The position numbers and the translations under genes are program-made. Positions 1-7,141 of a DNA stretch of 64,000 nucleotides are shown here, in pieces (position 1 is the stretch's first letter; each line of letters begins with the position of its first letter). The stretch comes from Jiangella aurantiaca. GTDB taxonomy: Bacteria; Actinomycetota; Actinomycetes; Jiangellales; Jiangellaceae. The stretch covers positions 124,001 to 188,000 of the forward strand of contig NZ_SMLB01000008.1 in assembly GCF_004349105.1 (NCBI RefSeq). Direction: 5' to 3'. The notes below the pieces were generated by a model that was not told where the DNA came from, did no database searches, and worked only from the letters and a program-made list of their open reading frames with translations.

Positions 1-403
1 CGGGACATTCGCGCGCCGGCTGGAGCACCGCGAGGAGCTCCAGGCGATTCTCGATGCCGAGTTCAGGGTGCGGGCCGTGCCTGAATGGCTGGAACTCCTC
101 ACGGCCGCGGCGGTCCCGTGCGGACCCGTCAACGACGTCGATCAGGCTTTGCGGGACGAGCAGGCTGCTGCGCGCGAGTTGATCGTCACGACGGAACACC
201 CGCGCTTCGGTACTGTCCGCCAGGTCGCTTCGCCAGTGCGGGTAGGCGACAAGCAGTTCGAGCAGCGACGAGCCCCGCTGCTCGGTGAGGACACCGATTC
301 AGTTCTTCGCGACGTGCTGGGCTACGACGACTCGGCCATCACCGCGCTGGCCGAGGCCGGAGCGTTTGGGTCGCGGTCCTGGCCGGCGGTGGTGACGGAT
401 TGA
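1..403 (+). CDS. CaiB/BaiF-type (class III) CoA-transferase, C-terminal fragment
   Basis: Only the last ~133 codons are present: the frame is open from base 2, has no start inside the window and stops at TGA 401-403. The visible part shows C-terminal features of class III CoA-transferases: a CGPVNDVDQA stretch, then HPRFGTVRQVASPVR, then a final region with LLGEDTDSVL. The family moves CoA between organic acids through a catalytic Asp that would lie upstream of this fragment, so activity cannot be judged here. It converges on the CocE-type hydrolase with 4 bp between the two stops and no hairpin between them. The substrate is unknown; its neighbours suggest an acyl-CoA role (inference). Confidence 0.8.
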   Translation, partial: GTFARRLEHREELQAILDAEFRVRAVPEWLELLTAAAVPCGPVNDVDQALRDEQAAARELIVTTEHPRFGTVRQVASPVRVGDKQFEQRRAPLLGEDTDSVLRDVLGYDDSAITALAEAGAFGSRSWPAVVTD

Positions 404-407
404 CTGG

Positions 408-2390
408 TCAAGTGCCGGATGCGATGGCGGACGGGTCCCTCGTGTCGGCCAGCGGAGCTTCCCAGGACCGGGCGAAGGTCTCGAGCCCGTCGATCAGCAC
501 GGAACCGTCCGCACGGAGGACGTCCCGGCTGCATCGAACGGTGACCGCGACCTCGACGATCTCCCCACTCGTGTAGCGCACAGTGGCTCGGTAGGTTCCT
601 TCGACCTGCGCCTGTTCTGGGTGCAGCTTCGCGACCCCGGCGTGGAAGAGTGAATCGATCTGGAAGGAATGTCCCTCGTTCGTTCGCAACGGAGGGCTTA
701 CTGTCCCCACCTCGACTTCGATGGAATCGGCGACCAGGTCACGAGAGATCCGCCGGCGATGGCCCGGGGCGCGTGCGCCGCCAGAATCTGGCGGCTCGGC
801 GGTGTCGCTGGTCGGAGCAGGGGTGATGTCGACTTCACGACCCACCTCATCGGCCACCACCGGCAGTGAGACGGTCAGTCCTGCGATCTCGAGAGGACGT
901 GCCTGGAGGAGGGGCGTGAGCCGAGGGAAATCCGCGTCCGAGATGGTGATTCGGATCCGGTCGCCTCGAGGAATCCTGCGCGCGGTCGGACGCAGCGTGA
1001 CCCGGTATTCGTCTGCGACGGAGTCAGGGCAGAGGACGCCTGCAGTAACGAAGGTCGAGCGGCCGAGCGAGTCGACGTGTGCCAAGCGCACGACAAGACG
1101 ACCCGGGGGTGTCGGCGAGAGATCCGCTGGTGCCGGTGCCGTTCGTACACGAACCTCCGGGCGGCCGATGAGCACTGTGTCCTGCGCCACTGGATCCGTA
1201 GTCACGGCCAGCGAGCGCATGTCGTCGTCGTGGTGATCGTGCGGTGGGAGAGCGCCGCTGAACGTCGTGCCCCAGAGCCCGCCCAGAATACCGACGGTGG
1301 GGTCGGGGCGATACACGCCGACAGGTTCCTGAGCACCGCCGGGAGCGGCCATCCGCAGCGTCCCGTCCATGCCGGACATGAATTCTCGGTCGGTCTTCGC
1401 GGGTGGCCAGGTGTCGAATGCGCGCCAGGGCTTCGGTGCTCCTGGGATTCGGACGACGACGGCGGGATCATCGGGTACGCCGTTGGCGACGCCGCGAAGC
1501 CAGTGGTCCCACCAGCGCAGGGCGAGAGGGAGAAAATCGATTGGCTCGAGCGGTGAAACCTGGGGAAGGAAATGGGCCCAGGGGCCCATGAGCAACTTCT
1601 TCGGCCCGGTGAGTTGCTCGAAGGCGCTCACGATGCCTTCACAGTGCAGGTCGAGCCAACCGCCGACGCAAAAGGCCGGAACATCGATGGACGCCATGTC
1701 CACGACCCGGTCGTGCCAGGCTGGGTCACGGGACGCGTGCCGCGCGTAGTCCATGAAGACGGGTTCGGTGCCGTTCAGGCGCCGGTGCCATCGACCGCGT
1801 TCGGCTGGCGATCGATGGTTCAGCAGCGAGGGAAGCAGTTGTAGCGCCAGCATGTAGCCGCCCCGGAACACCATCGAGTGCAGGTCTCCGCGGCTCCCGT
1901 CGGGATGTACGACTTGGCGACTGGGATCGATAGGGCCCTGGATCGGCAGAATCGCCTTGAGCGGCGTCGGCCGTCGGCTCGCAGCGCGAAACGCCATGTA
2001 CGCGCCATAGGAGTGTCCCCACATTCCGACGTCGCCGGTGCACCATGGCTGCCGCGCCGCCCACTCGATGGCCGCGACGGCGTCGTCGCCCTCATCGGGG
2101 TGGAACTCCGGTCGGTGAACGCCGTCTGATGAGCCCGTTCCGGCGATGTCGATGAGAACACCGGCGTAGCCGCGTACGGCGAACCAGGCGAAGCTGTCTC
2201 CGACGAGCTGTGCGGCCAGGAGGTCCTTCCGGTATGGATATGCGGAGACCAGGGCAGGGACCTCGGCGGCGCCGACTGGGAGGTAGAGGTCGGCGGAGAG
2301 ACTGACGGATGGATCTGTTGTGGGGATCCGCACGTCGTAGTGGATTTCTACGTCGTACTTCGCGCGGTGATCGGCGGTCGCAGGTTCCAC
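408..2390 (-). CDS. CocE/NonD-family (S15-like) alpha/beta-hydrolase
   Basis: The protein is an alpha/beta-hydrolase of the cocaine-esterase / X-Pro dipeptidyl-peptidase type. The N-terminal half carries the oxyanion-region tyrosine (SAYPYRKD, about residue 50) and the nucleophile elbow WGHSYGAY with Ser at about residue 127. An acidic residue in GGWLDLH and the histidine in GPWAH complete a triad, and the C-terminal half has the family's jelly-roll-like region (RPEVRVR..., LVVRLAHVD). Such enzymes cleave acyl esters or amides. I chose GTG 2390 because AGGAGG (2395-2400 on the complement) lies 4 nt upstream; an in-frame GTG at 2480 would add 30 residues without a convincing ribosome site. It is divergent from the first acyltransferase. 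A candidate TATCGT -10 box and a partial copy of the island operator lie at 2452-2476. The natural substrate is unknown. Confidence 0.82.
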   Translation of the reverse strand: MEPATADHRAKYDVEIHYDVRIPTTDPSVSLSADLYLPVGAAEVPALVSAYPYRKDLLAAQLVGDSFAWFAVRGYAGVLIDIAGTGSSDGVHRPEFHPDEGDDAVAAIEWAARQPWCTGDVGMWGHSYGAYMAFRAASRRPTPLKAILPIQGPIDPSRQVVHPDGSRGDLHSMVFRGGYMLALQLLPSLLNHRSPAERGRWHRRLNGTEPVFMDYARHASRDPAWHDRVVDMASIDVPAFCVGGWLDLHCEGIVSAFEQLTGPKKLLMGPWAHFLPQVSPLEPIDFLPLALRWWDHWLRGVANGVPDDPAVVVRIPGAPKPWRAFDTWPPAKTDREFMSGMDGTLRMAAPGGAQEPVGVYRPDPTVGILGGLWGTTFSGALPPHDHHDDDMRSLAVTTDPVAQDTVLIGRPEVRVRTAPAPADLSPTPPGRLVVRLAHVDSLGRSTFVTAGVLCPDSVADEYRVTLRPTARRIPRGDRIRITISDADFPRLTPLLQARPLEIAGLTVSLPVVADEVGREVDITPAPTSDTAEPPDSGGARAPGHRRRISRDLVADSIEVEVGTVSPPLRTNEGHSFQIDSLFHAGVAKLHPEQAQVEGTYRATVRYTSGEIVEVAVTVRCSRDVLRADGSVLIDGLETFARSWEAPLADTRDPSAIASGT

Positions 2391-2451
2391 TAAGCCTCCT
2401 GCCAACGGATGTCGGCGCCTCGGGACGGGCGCACGGACAGCGGCGGGCCCA

Positions 2452-2465
2452 CCGACAGATGTTTC
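2452..2465 (-). promoter_or_regulatory. Weak copy of the island operator (GAAAC-N4-GTCGG)
   Basis: On the minus strand the sequence reads GAAACATCTGTCGG, matching the GAAAC-N4-GTTTC consensus at 7 of 10 arm positions, one half-site being perfect. It begins 6 bp downstream of a possible -10 box TATCGT (2476-2471, minus strand), the same geometry as stronger copies at 24740 and 32843. It would act on the CocE-type hydrolase gene. It is the weakest member of the set and could be chance. Confidence 0.3.
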
Positions 2466-2606
2466 GGACAACGATATCACAGCTTCATTGAGAGAAACTG
2501 CTCTAGGAGTAAATCGGCCCGTGGTCGCCAGCGTCGATCAAGGGGTCTACTGGCCATTGCGTTACAGCATGTCAGCGGTGTGCCGATCGACCGGAGGCGG
2601 AGAACA

Positions 2607-3869
2607 TTGGAACTCGAACGGTACTTGGATGGCACCGAACGGCAGATGGTGAACAAGCCGATCGTGCAGATCGCGGAGTACAGGGGCGACCTCGACGCAG
2701 GCGCACTCGCACGTGCCTTCGATCTGCTGTCCTTCGACTTTCCGGTCATCCGTGCGCGGGTCACGCCCGACGATGACCGCCTGCTGTTGCAGGTCCCTCC
2801 GGGTGCTGGTGTGACCACCGGGTTCCTTGCAGGCGGGCTGGACGAGCTGCGGGCCGAGTTGCGCCAGTCATGGAAGCCTGGCGATGGAGTGGCGCGGCTT
2901 CTGGTCGTCACCGGCGATCGTCATGGATACGTGGCGTTGCGGATGGACCATTCCGTCATCACCGGACCGAGCTGGACGGCGATCTTCGCTCGGCTCTGGA
3001 CCCTGTACACACATCTCGTCACAGGTCGCGACGTGACCGTGAGCGCTATCCGATCCGGCACACTGCCGATGCCTCCGTCCGCAGTGTTCCGTAGCGTTCT
3101 TGGGGACCGATACACGCGCACGGAGCAGTACACCGAAGCGGCCGTCTCCGCCCGGCAGTTCGTCGTACGACTGGAGGAGCAATCGACGCGCGACTTCCTG
3201 GCGGCAGCGCGTGAACTGGGGACGACTGTGCATGCGTTGACCTGTGGAGTCGTGCTCAGGGCGTTGAGGGATCGTGCCGACACGGATCAGCCTGCGAGGA
3301 TGACCTGCTTCACTGTGGCCAATCTGCAGAAGAGGTCGCCGCTTGGCCTTGGCGTCACAGACACCACGACGCCGCTCGTCTGGCACAGAGCCGACGTGAC
3401 GGTCGATCACGCTGCAGATCCCGCGGTCATTGGCAGGGCGGTGAAGTGGCAGCTCGATCGCGCGCTCCAAACTCGTGACCTGCCCGACGTCGATGCGTCC
3501 GCGCTGGTCGACTCGACCATCGACCAGCGACTCGCCAAGGTGATGGTCACGAACATCGGGATTGTCGAGCGGTTCGAGCAGCCGCCGGCTCTGGAGATCG
3601 TCGATTGGTTCAGGCTCTACGAGGTGACGAGCCCGTTCCCGTGGTACGCCGGCTACACCTACGACGGCAGATACCACCTGATCTGTGTCTACCCGGCGAC
3701 GACCTATACACAGGTTGAGGTCGAGTCGCTTGGAGCGGAGGTGGGGAGTCTGCTGGGGCGGCTCGCCAGCACGAGCGGAAGACGGCCGGTTCGGCCGGCG
3801 GTCGGTTCGGCCGAGTTCATGGGAGAATCCGCGTCAGCTCCTTCCGAATCGCCTCGGTCAGCGCCGTGA
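2607..3869 (+). CDS. Condensation-fold (PapA/WES-like) acyltransferase with altered HxxxD motif
   Basis: About 420 residues, homologous along its length to the minus-strand gene 3817-5040. Both belong to the CoA-dependent acyltransferase / condensation-domain fold (PapA-like): an N-terminal region of type DAGALARAFDLLSFDFPVIRA, a central active-site loop and a C-terminal SFP.WYAGYTYDGR-like segment. The signature is HxxxDG; here the loop is DHSVITGPSW, so the family Asp is replaced by Thr, whereas the neighbour has DHSIIDGRSW. The His is kept, so it may be active, altered, or a partner protein. I chose TTG 2607 because GGAGG (2593-2597) lies 9 nt upstream and the paralogue begins at the equivalent point; a longer open frame extends back to 2409. 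The 3' end overlaps the convergent paralogue by 53 bp. Confidence 0.72.
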   Translation: MELERYLDGTERQMVNKPIVQIAEYRGDLDAGALARAFDLLSFDFPVIRARVTPDDDRLLLQVPPGAGVTTGFLAGGLDELRAELRQSWKPGDGVARLLVVTGDRHGYVALRMDHSVITGPSWTAIFARLWTLYTHLVTGRDVTVSAIRSGTLPMPPSAVFRSVLGDRYTRTEQYTEAAVSARQFVVRLEEQSTRDFLAAARELGTTVHALTCGVVLRALRDRADTDQPARMTCFTVANLQKRSPLGLGVTDTTTPLVWHRADVTVDHAADPAVIGRAVKWQLDRALQTRDLPDVDASALVDSTIDQRLAKVMVTNIGIVERFEQPPALEIVDWFRLYEVTSPFPWYAGYTYDGRYHLICVYPATTYTQVEVESLGAEVGSLLGRLASTSGRRPVRPAVGSAEFMGESASAPSESPRSAP

Positions 3870-5040
3870 CCTGCTGAGCGTCGAACGCATCGCTGGGATA
3901 GAGGTGCCTGATCGTGAGGCGGCCGCCGTACGTATATACCTGGTATGCGGGAAAGATCGATGCCGATTCTGGGAGCAGTCCCTTCTCGTAGTCGACGATC
4001 CGCGCGTTCCTCGGGTGACGAGCGGTCGGCAGCACACCGGTGTTCGTCACGTAGGCAACACGAAGGCGGTCCTCGACCCTGCCGGAGTCCAAGGATGCGA
4101 GATAGCTGGTGGCACTGAACGCCAGCAACTCGCGCGGTGCCCCAATCGATCTGACGAGCTGAGTCTTGATGTTTTGGCCGAGTTCGAATGCGTCGGAGTC
4201 GGGTGCGACATCGATGTCCGCCTTGCTGGTGTGTACGAAGCACGTAGTGTCGGTCGGCTTGATGGGTGGATCGATGAGCTGGCGAAAGTCGACGACGGTG
4301 AGGCACGCCATCGGGAGCGATTCCGGGTCCGGATCGGCGAAGGCTCGCTGCGCGATCATGATGGCGCCGCAGATCATCGCGTGGACGGTGGTGTCGCGAG
4401 CGCGTGCAGCGGCCCGAACTGCCCGGGTCTCGTCGGGGCCGAAGTCGATGCGGCCCTGATGGATGCGCGTGCGCACCGTAGAGCCCTTGATCGCTCGCAC
4501 GTCGTTCAGGGCATCGGCCCCGAAAGCACGTTCGATGAAGTGGGTAGGCGGAAGGGGCAGCTGCCCGCGCGGCTCCTCAGGTAGAGCCTCGTCCTCGGTG
4601 ATGCGCGCATAGATGTCCCAGAAATCGTCGAACATGACGTCCCAACTCCGGCCGTCGATGATCGAGTGGTCCGCACGGAGCGCGACGTATCCACCGTCGT
4701 CGTCCGCGATCAAAGTGACCTTCGCCACGCCGTTCGCGGGATCCCAGGGTTCTCCCACGTAATCCCACAACTGTTCACTCCCGCCCGTGATGACACGGAT
4801 CGACGCCACGTGTCCCGCTGGAACCTCGAGGATCTGCTGATCGCCGACATGAAGTACCCGAGCGGCGAGGAGTGGATAGCGCCACTGAAGGAGCTGAAAT
4901 GCAGACTCCAGTGCTTCAGGGTCTATGTGTCCTGAGAAGCGAGCCGCCTTGGTCGGGGCGTAGCCCAAGCCGCGGGATTCGATGTGGTCGAGGTTGCGAC
5001 GCAGCGGAGAGGTGCCGGCGAGTTCAGACTTCATGATCAC
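3817..5040 (-). CDS. Condensation-fold (PapA/WES-like) acyltransferase, intact HxxxDG
   Basis: A 407-residue protein of the same fold as the gene at 2607. The catalytic loop RADHSIIDGRSW has the complete HxxxDG signature (second-half Asp present), so acyl transfer from an acyl thioester to an alcohol or amine is the expected chemistry. Family members such as PapA proteins acylate sugars or polyketide alcohols; the acceptor here is not known. The ATG at 5040 is preceded by an AGGTGATC stretch, a usable ribosome site. The promoter region holds the strongest class of island operator (5130-5143), just downstream of TTGACA-N17-CACAGT on the minus strand. The nearby amino-sugar genes make a sugar derivative a plausible acceptor (inference). 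Confidence 0.75.
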   Translation of the reverse strand: MIMKSELAGTSPLRRNLDHIESRGLGYAPTKAARFSGHIDPEALESAFQLLQWRYPLLAARVLHVGDQQILEVPAGHVASIRVITGGSEQLWDYVGEPWDPANGVAKVTLIADDDGGYVALRADHSIIDGRSWDVMFDDFWDIYARITEDEALPEEPRGQLPLPPTHFIERAFGADALNDVRAIKGSTVRTRIHQGRIDFGPDETRAVRAAARARDTTVHAMICGAIMIAQRAFADPDPESLPMACLTVVDFRQLIDPPIKPTDTTCFVHTSKADIDVAPDSDAFELGQNIKTQLVRSIGAPRELLAFSATSYLASLDSGRVEDRLRVAYVTNTGVLPTARHPRNARIVDYEKGLLPESASIFPAYQVYTYGGRLTIRHLYPSDAFDAQQVTALTEAIRKELTRILP

Positions 5041-5129
5041 CTATGCCCAGTGGTAGTGGCGTGTGCTTGTGTTCAGCGTGACCGCGCCAGGCGCGGACGG
5101 CGAGGATGCGGCTTCCGGCGCGCAAGAAC

Positions 5130-5143
5130 GAAACTGTTGTTTC
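5130..5143 (-). promoter_or_regulatory. Operator A, GAAAC-N4-GTTTC, at the 5.1-kb divergent promoter
   Basis: GAAACTGTTGTTTC is a perfect 5-bp inverted repeat with a 4-bp spacer. On the minus strand a TTGACA (5175-5170) and CACAGT (5152-5147) are separated by 17 bp, and the operator starts 4 bp after the -10 box, so a bound repressor would block transcription of the acyltransferase. On the plus strand TACTGT (5146-5151) could be a -10 for the long operon starting at 5271, so one site may control both directions. The island's only regulator gene is the IclR at 31934-32815. Confidence 0.6.
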
Positions 5144-5270
5144 AATACTGTGATGGTTGGCTTGCGCGCTGTCAATCGAGGGCAGCGCGCCTGAAGTCGT
5201 CCTCTGCTGGGTCACGGGGCGGGCCGACAGCCTGGAGTCGTTAGCAAACGGCTCGACGGCTGGAGGACGG

Positions 5271-6269
5271 GTGGCCGCGACACGACAGCCCGTGGGGATG
5301 CTCGGAACCGGGTCCTATCTGCCCGATCGGGTGGTCACGAACGCCGAAGTGGCGCCGGCCGCCGGGGTCACGCCGGAGTGGATCGTGCGGAAAACGCAGA
5401 TCCGCACCCGCCGGTTCGCGGCACCCCATGAGGCCACCTCCGACCTGGCGATCGCCGCCGGGGTACGGGCGCTCGAAGACGCCGGCGTCGGCCCCGATCA
5501 GCTCGACTACCTGCTGGTCGCGACGTCGACGCCGGATTCGCCACAGCCGCCCACGGCGGCGCTGGTCCAGAAGGGCCTGGCCGCGAGCCGGGCCGCCTGC
5601 GTCGACCTCAATGCGGTGTGCAGCGGCTTCGTGTACGCGCTCGCGGTGGCGCGCGGCCTGCTTGCCGCTGACCCAGGCGCCCGGGCGCTGGTCATCGCCG
5701 CCGACGTGTACTCGCGGATCATCGACGTCGCGGACCGGAGGACCGCGGTGCTGTTCGCCGACGGGTCCGGCGCGGCCGTGCTGGGGCCGGCCCCGGAGGG
5801 CTACGGCGTGCTTGAGGTCGGCCTGCACACTCGCGGCGACGCGCACGAGCTGATCCGAGTGCCGGCCGGCGGAAGCCGCCGGCCCGCGTCGCCGGAGACG
5901 GTGGCGGCCGGTGAGCACTGGTTCACGATGGATGGCCACGCGGTGCGCGACTTCGTGCTCGAGGAGGTCCCGCCGGCGATCGACGCGCTCCTGGCCGGCG
6001 CCGGCATCCCGCCGGGGCTCGTCGACCACTTCGTGCCGCACCAGCCGAACGGGAACCTGCTCGACGACCTGGTGGCCAAGTCCGGCCTGGACGGCGCCCG
6101 CACCCACCGCACGCTCGAGCGGTACGGCAACGTCGGCAGCGCCTGCATCCCGGTCGCGCTCGACGAAGCCGCCCGGGCGGGTGCGATCGGCGACGGCGAC
6201 CTGGTGCTGCTGGCCGGCTTCGGCGGCGGGATGTCGATCGGCACCTGCCTGCTGCGGTGGTCGGCATGA
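5271..6269 (+). CDS. Beta-ketoacyl synthase III-like condensing enzyme
   Basis: A KAS III / thiolase-fold protein of 332 residues with the full FabH catalytic triad: Cys117 in NAVCSGF, His in VPHQPNG and Asn in YGNVGSA. It is distinct from the housekeeping FabH at 49053 and is followed by other acyl-handling genes, so it probably elongates a dedicated acyl-CoA or acyl-ACP starter (inference). GTG 5271 is preceded by GGAGG at 5262-5266, only 4 nt away; GTG 5292 or ATG 5298 are alternatives. Its stop overlaps the next start (ATGA), so translation is coupled. No acyl carrier protein is encoded nearby, so its thioester partner may be CoA or the AcpP at 48.7 kb. Confidence 0.85.
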   Translation: MAATRQPVGMLGTGSYLPDRVVTNAEVAPAAGVTPEWIVRKTQIRTRRFAAPHEATSDLAIAAGVRALEDAGVGPDQLDYLLVATSTPDSPQPPTAALVQKGLAASRAACVDLNAVCSGFVYALAVARGLLAADPGARALVIAADVYSRIIDVADRRTAVLFADGSGAAVLGPAPEGYGVLEVGLHTRGDAHELIRVPAGGSRRPASPETVAAGEHWFTMDGHAVRDFVLEEVPPAIDALLAGAGIPPGLVDHFVPHQPNGNLLDDLVAKSGLDGARTHRTLERYGNVGSACIPVALDEAARAGAIGDGDLVLLAGFGGGMSIGTCLLRWSA

Positions 6270-7141
6270 GCGGCGACGTCACCCGGATCGGCGTCGTGGG
6301 GTGCGGGGTGATGGGGCGTGGGATCGCGGAGACCTGTGCCACCGCCGGGCTGGACGTGGTCGTGGCGGTGAGTCAGCCGGAGTCGGTCGCGTCGCGCCGC
6401 CGGAGCCTCGACGACGCGTTCAGGCGGGCCGTGCGGCGCGGGACGACGACCGCGGACGAGGCCGAGGGCGCCAGGAACCGGGTCGTGTTGACCGCGGACC
6501 TGAGCGATCTCGCGGACCGGGATCTGGTGTTCGAGGCGGCACCGGAGGACGAGGAGACGAAGACGCAGATCTTCGCGACCCTCGACAAGGTCGTCGAGAA
6601 CCCGGACGCGGTGCTGGCGTCGAACACGTCGTCGATCCCGGTGATGAAGCTCGGTTGCGTGACGCGCCGGCCGGACCGGGTGCTTGGCGCGCACTTCTTC
6701 AATCCGGCGACGCGGATGCCGTTGGTCGAGGTGGTCGAGTCGCTGCTGACCGACCGCGGCTGCACCGAGCGGGTGGAGGCGTTCCTGACCGGCGTGCTGG
6801 ACAAGCAGGTGGTCCGGGTGCGGGACCGGTCGGGGTTCATCGTCAACGCGCTGCTGTTCCCGTACCTGATGTCGTCGATCCGGATGCTGGAGTCGGGCTT
6901 CGCGTCCGCGGCCGACATCGACACCGCGATGGTGCTCGGCTGCAACCACCCGATGGGCCCGCTGGCGCTGGCCGACTTCGTCGGGCTGGACGTGGTGAGC
7001 GCGATCGGGGAGTCGCTGCACCAGGAGTTCCGCGAGCCGCACTACTCGCCGCCGCCGCTGCTGCGCCGCATGGTCGACGCCGGCCTGCTGGGCCGCAAGA
7101 CCGGACGCGGCTTCCACGACTACGGCGCGAGGAGCGCGTGA
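6266..7141 (+). CDS. 3-hydroxyacyl-CoA dehydrogenase
   Basis: About 291 residues with the N-terminal Rossmann motif GCGVMGRG, an SNTSSIPV catalytic-region Ser/Asn stretch, the conserved GAHFFNPATRMPLVEVV segment with catalytic His, and the C-terminal helical domain ending in GLLGRKTGRGFHDY. This is the complete FadB/HbdA-type NAD-dependent L-3-hydroxyacyl-CoA dehydrogenase, which interconverts 3-ketoacyl- and 3-hydroxyacyl-CoA. Next to a KAS III-like enzyme and hotdog dehydratases, it could carry out the ketoreduction step of a short chain-extension cycle, or run oxidatively. The start overlaps the previous stop (ATGA) and the stop overlaps the next ATG (TGATG). Confidence 0.88.
   Translation: MSGDVTRIGVVGCGVMGRGIAETCATAGLDVVVAVSQPESVASRRRSLDDAFRRAVRRGTTTADEAEGARNRVVLTADLSDLADRDLVFEAAPEDEETKTQIFATLDKVVENPDAVLASNTSSIPVMKLGCVTRRPDRVLGAHFFNPATRMPLVEVVESLLTDRGCTERVEAFLTGVLDKQVVRVRDRSGFIVNALLFPYLMSSIRMLESGFASAADIDTAMVLGCNHPMGPLALADFVGLDVVSAIGESLHQEFREPHYSPPPLLRRMVDAGLLGRKTGRGFHDYGARSA

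Noticed and set aside
2391-2480. In-frame upstream GTG (2480) for the CocE-type hydrolase
   Set aside because: No convincing ribosome site, and AGGAGG sits directly before GTG 2390; the extra 30 residues are Arg/Pro-rich and not typical of the family.
2481-2510. GCTTC...GAAAC as an eighth operator copy near the CocE promoter
   Set aside because: The arms are in reverse order and the spacing differs from 14 bp; it does not fit the consensus.
5801-7117. Long antisense open frame across the KAS III and dehydrogenase genes
   Set aside because: Same GC-driven artefact; the sense genes have complete catalytic motifs and coupled starts.
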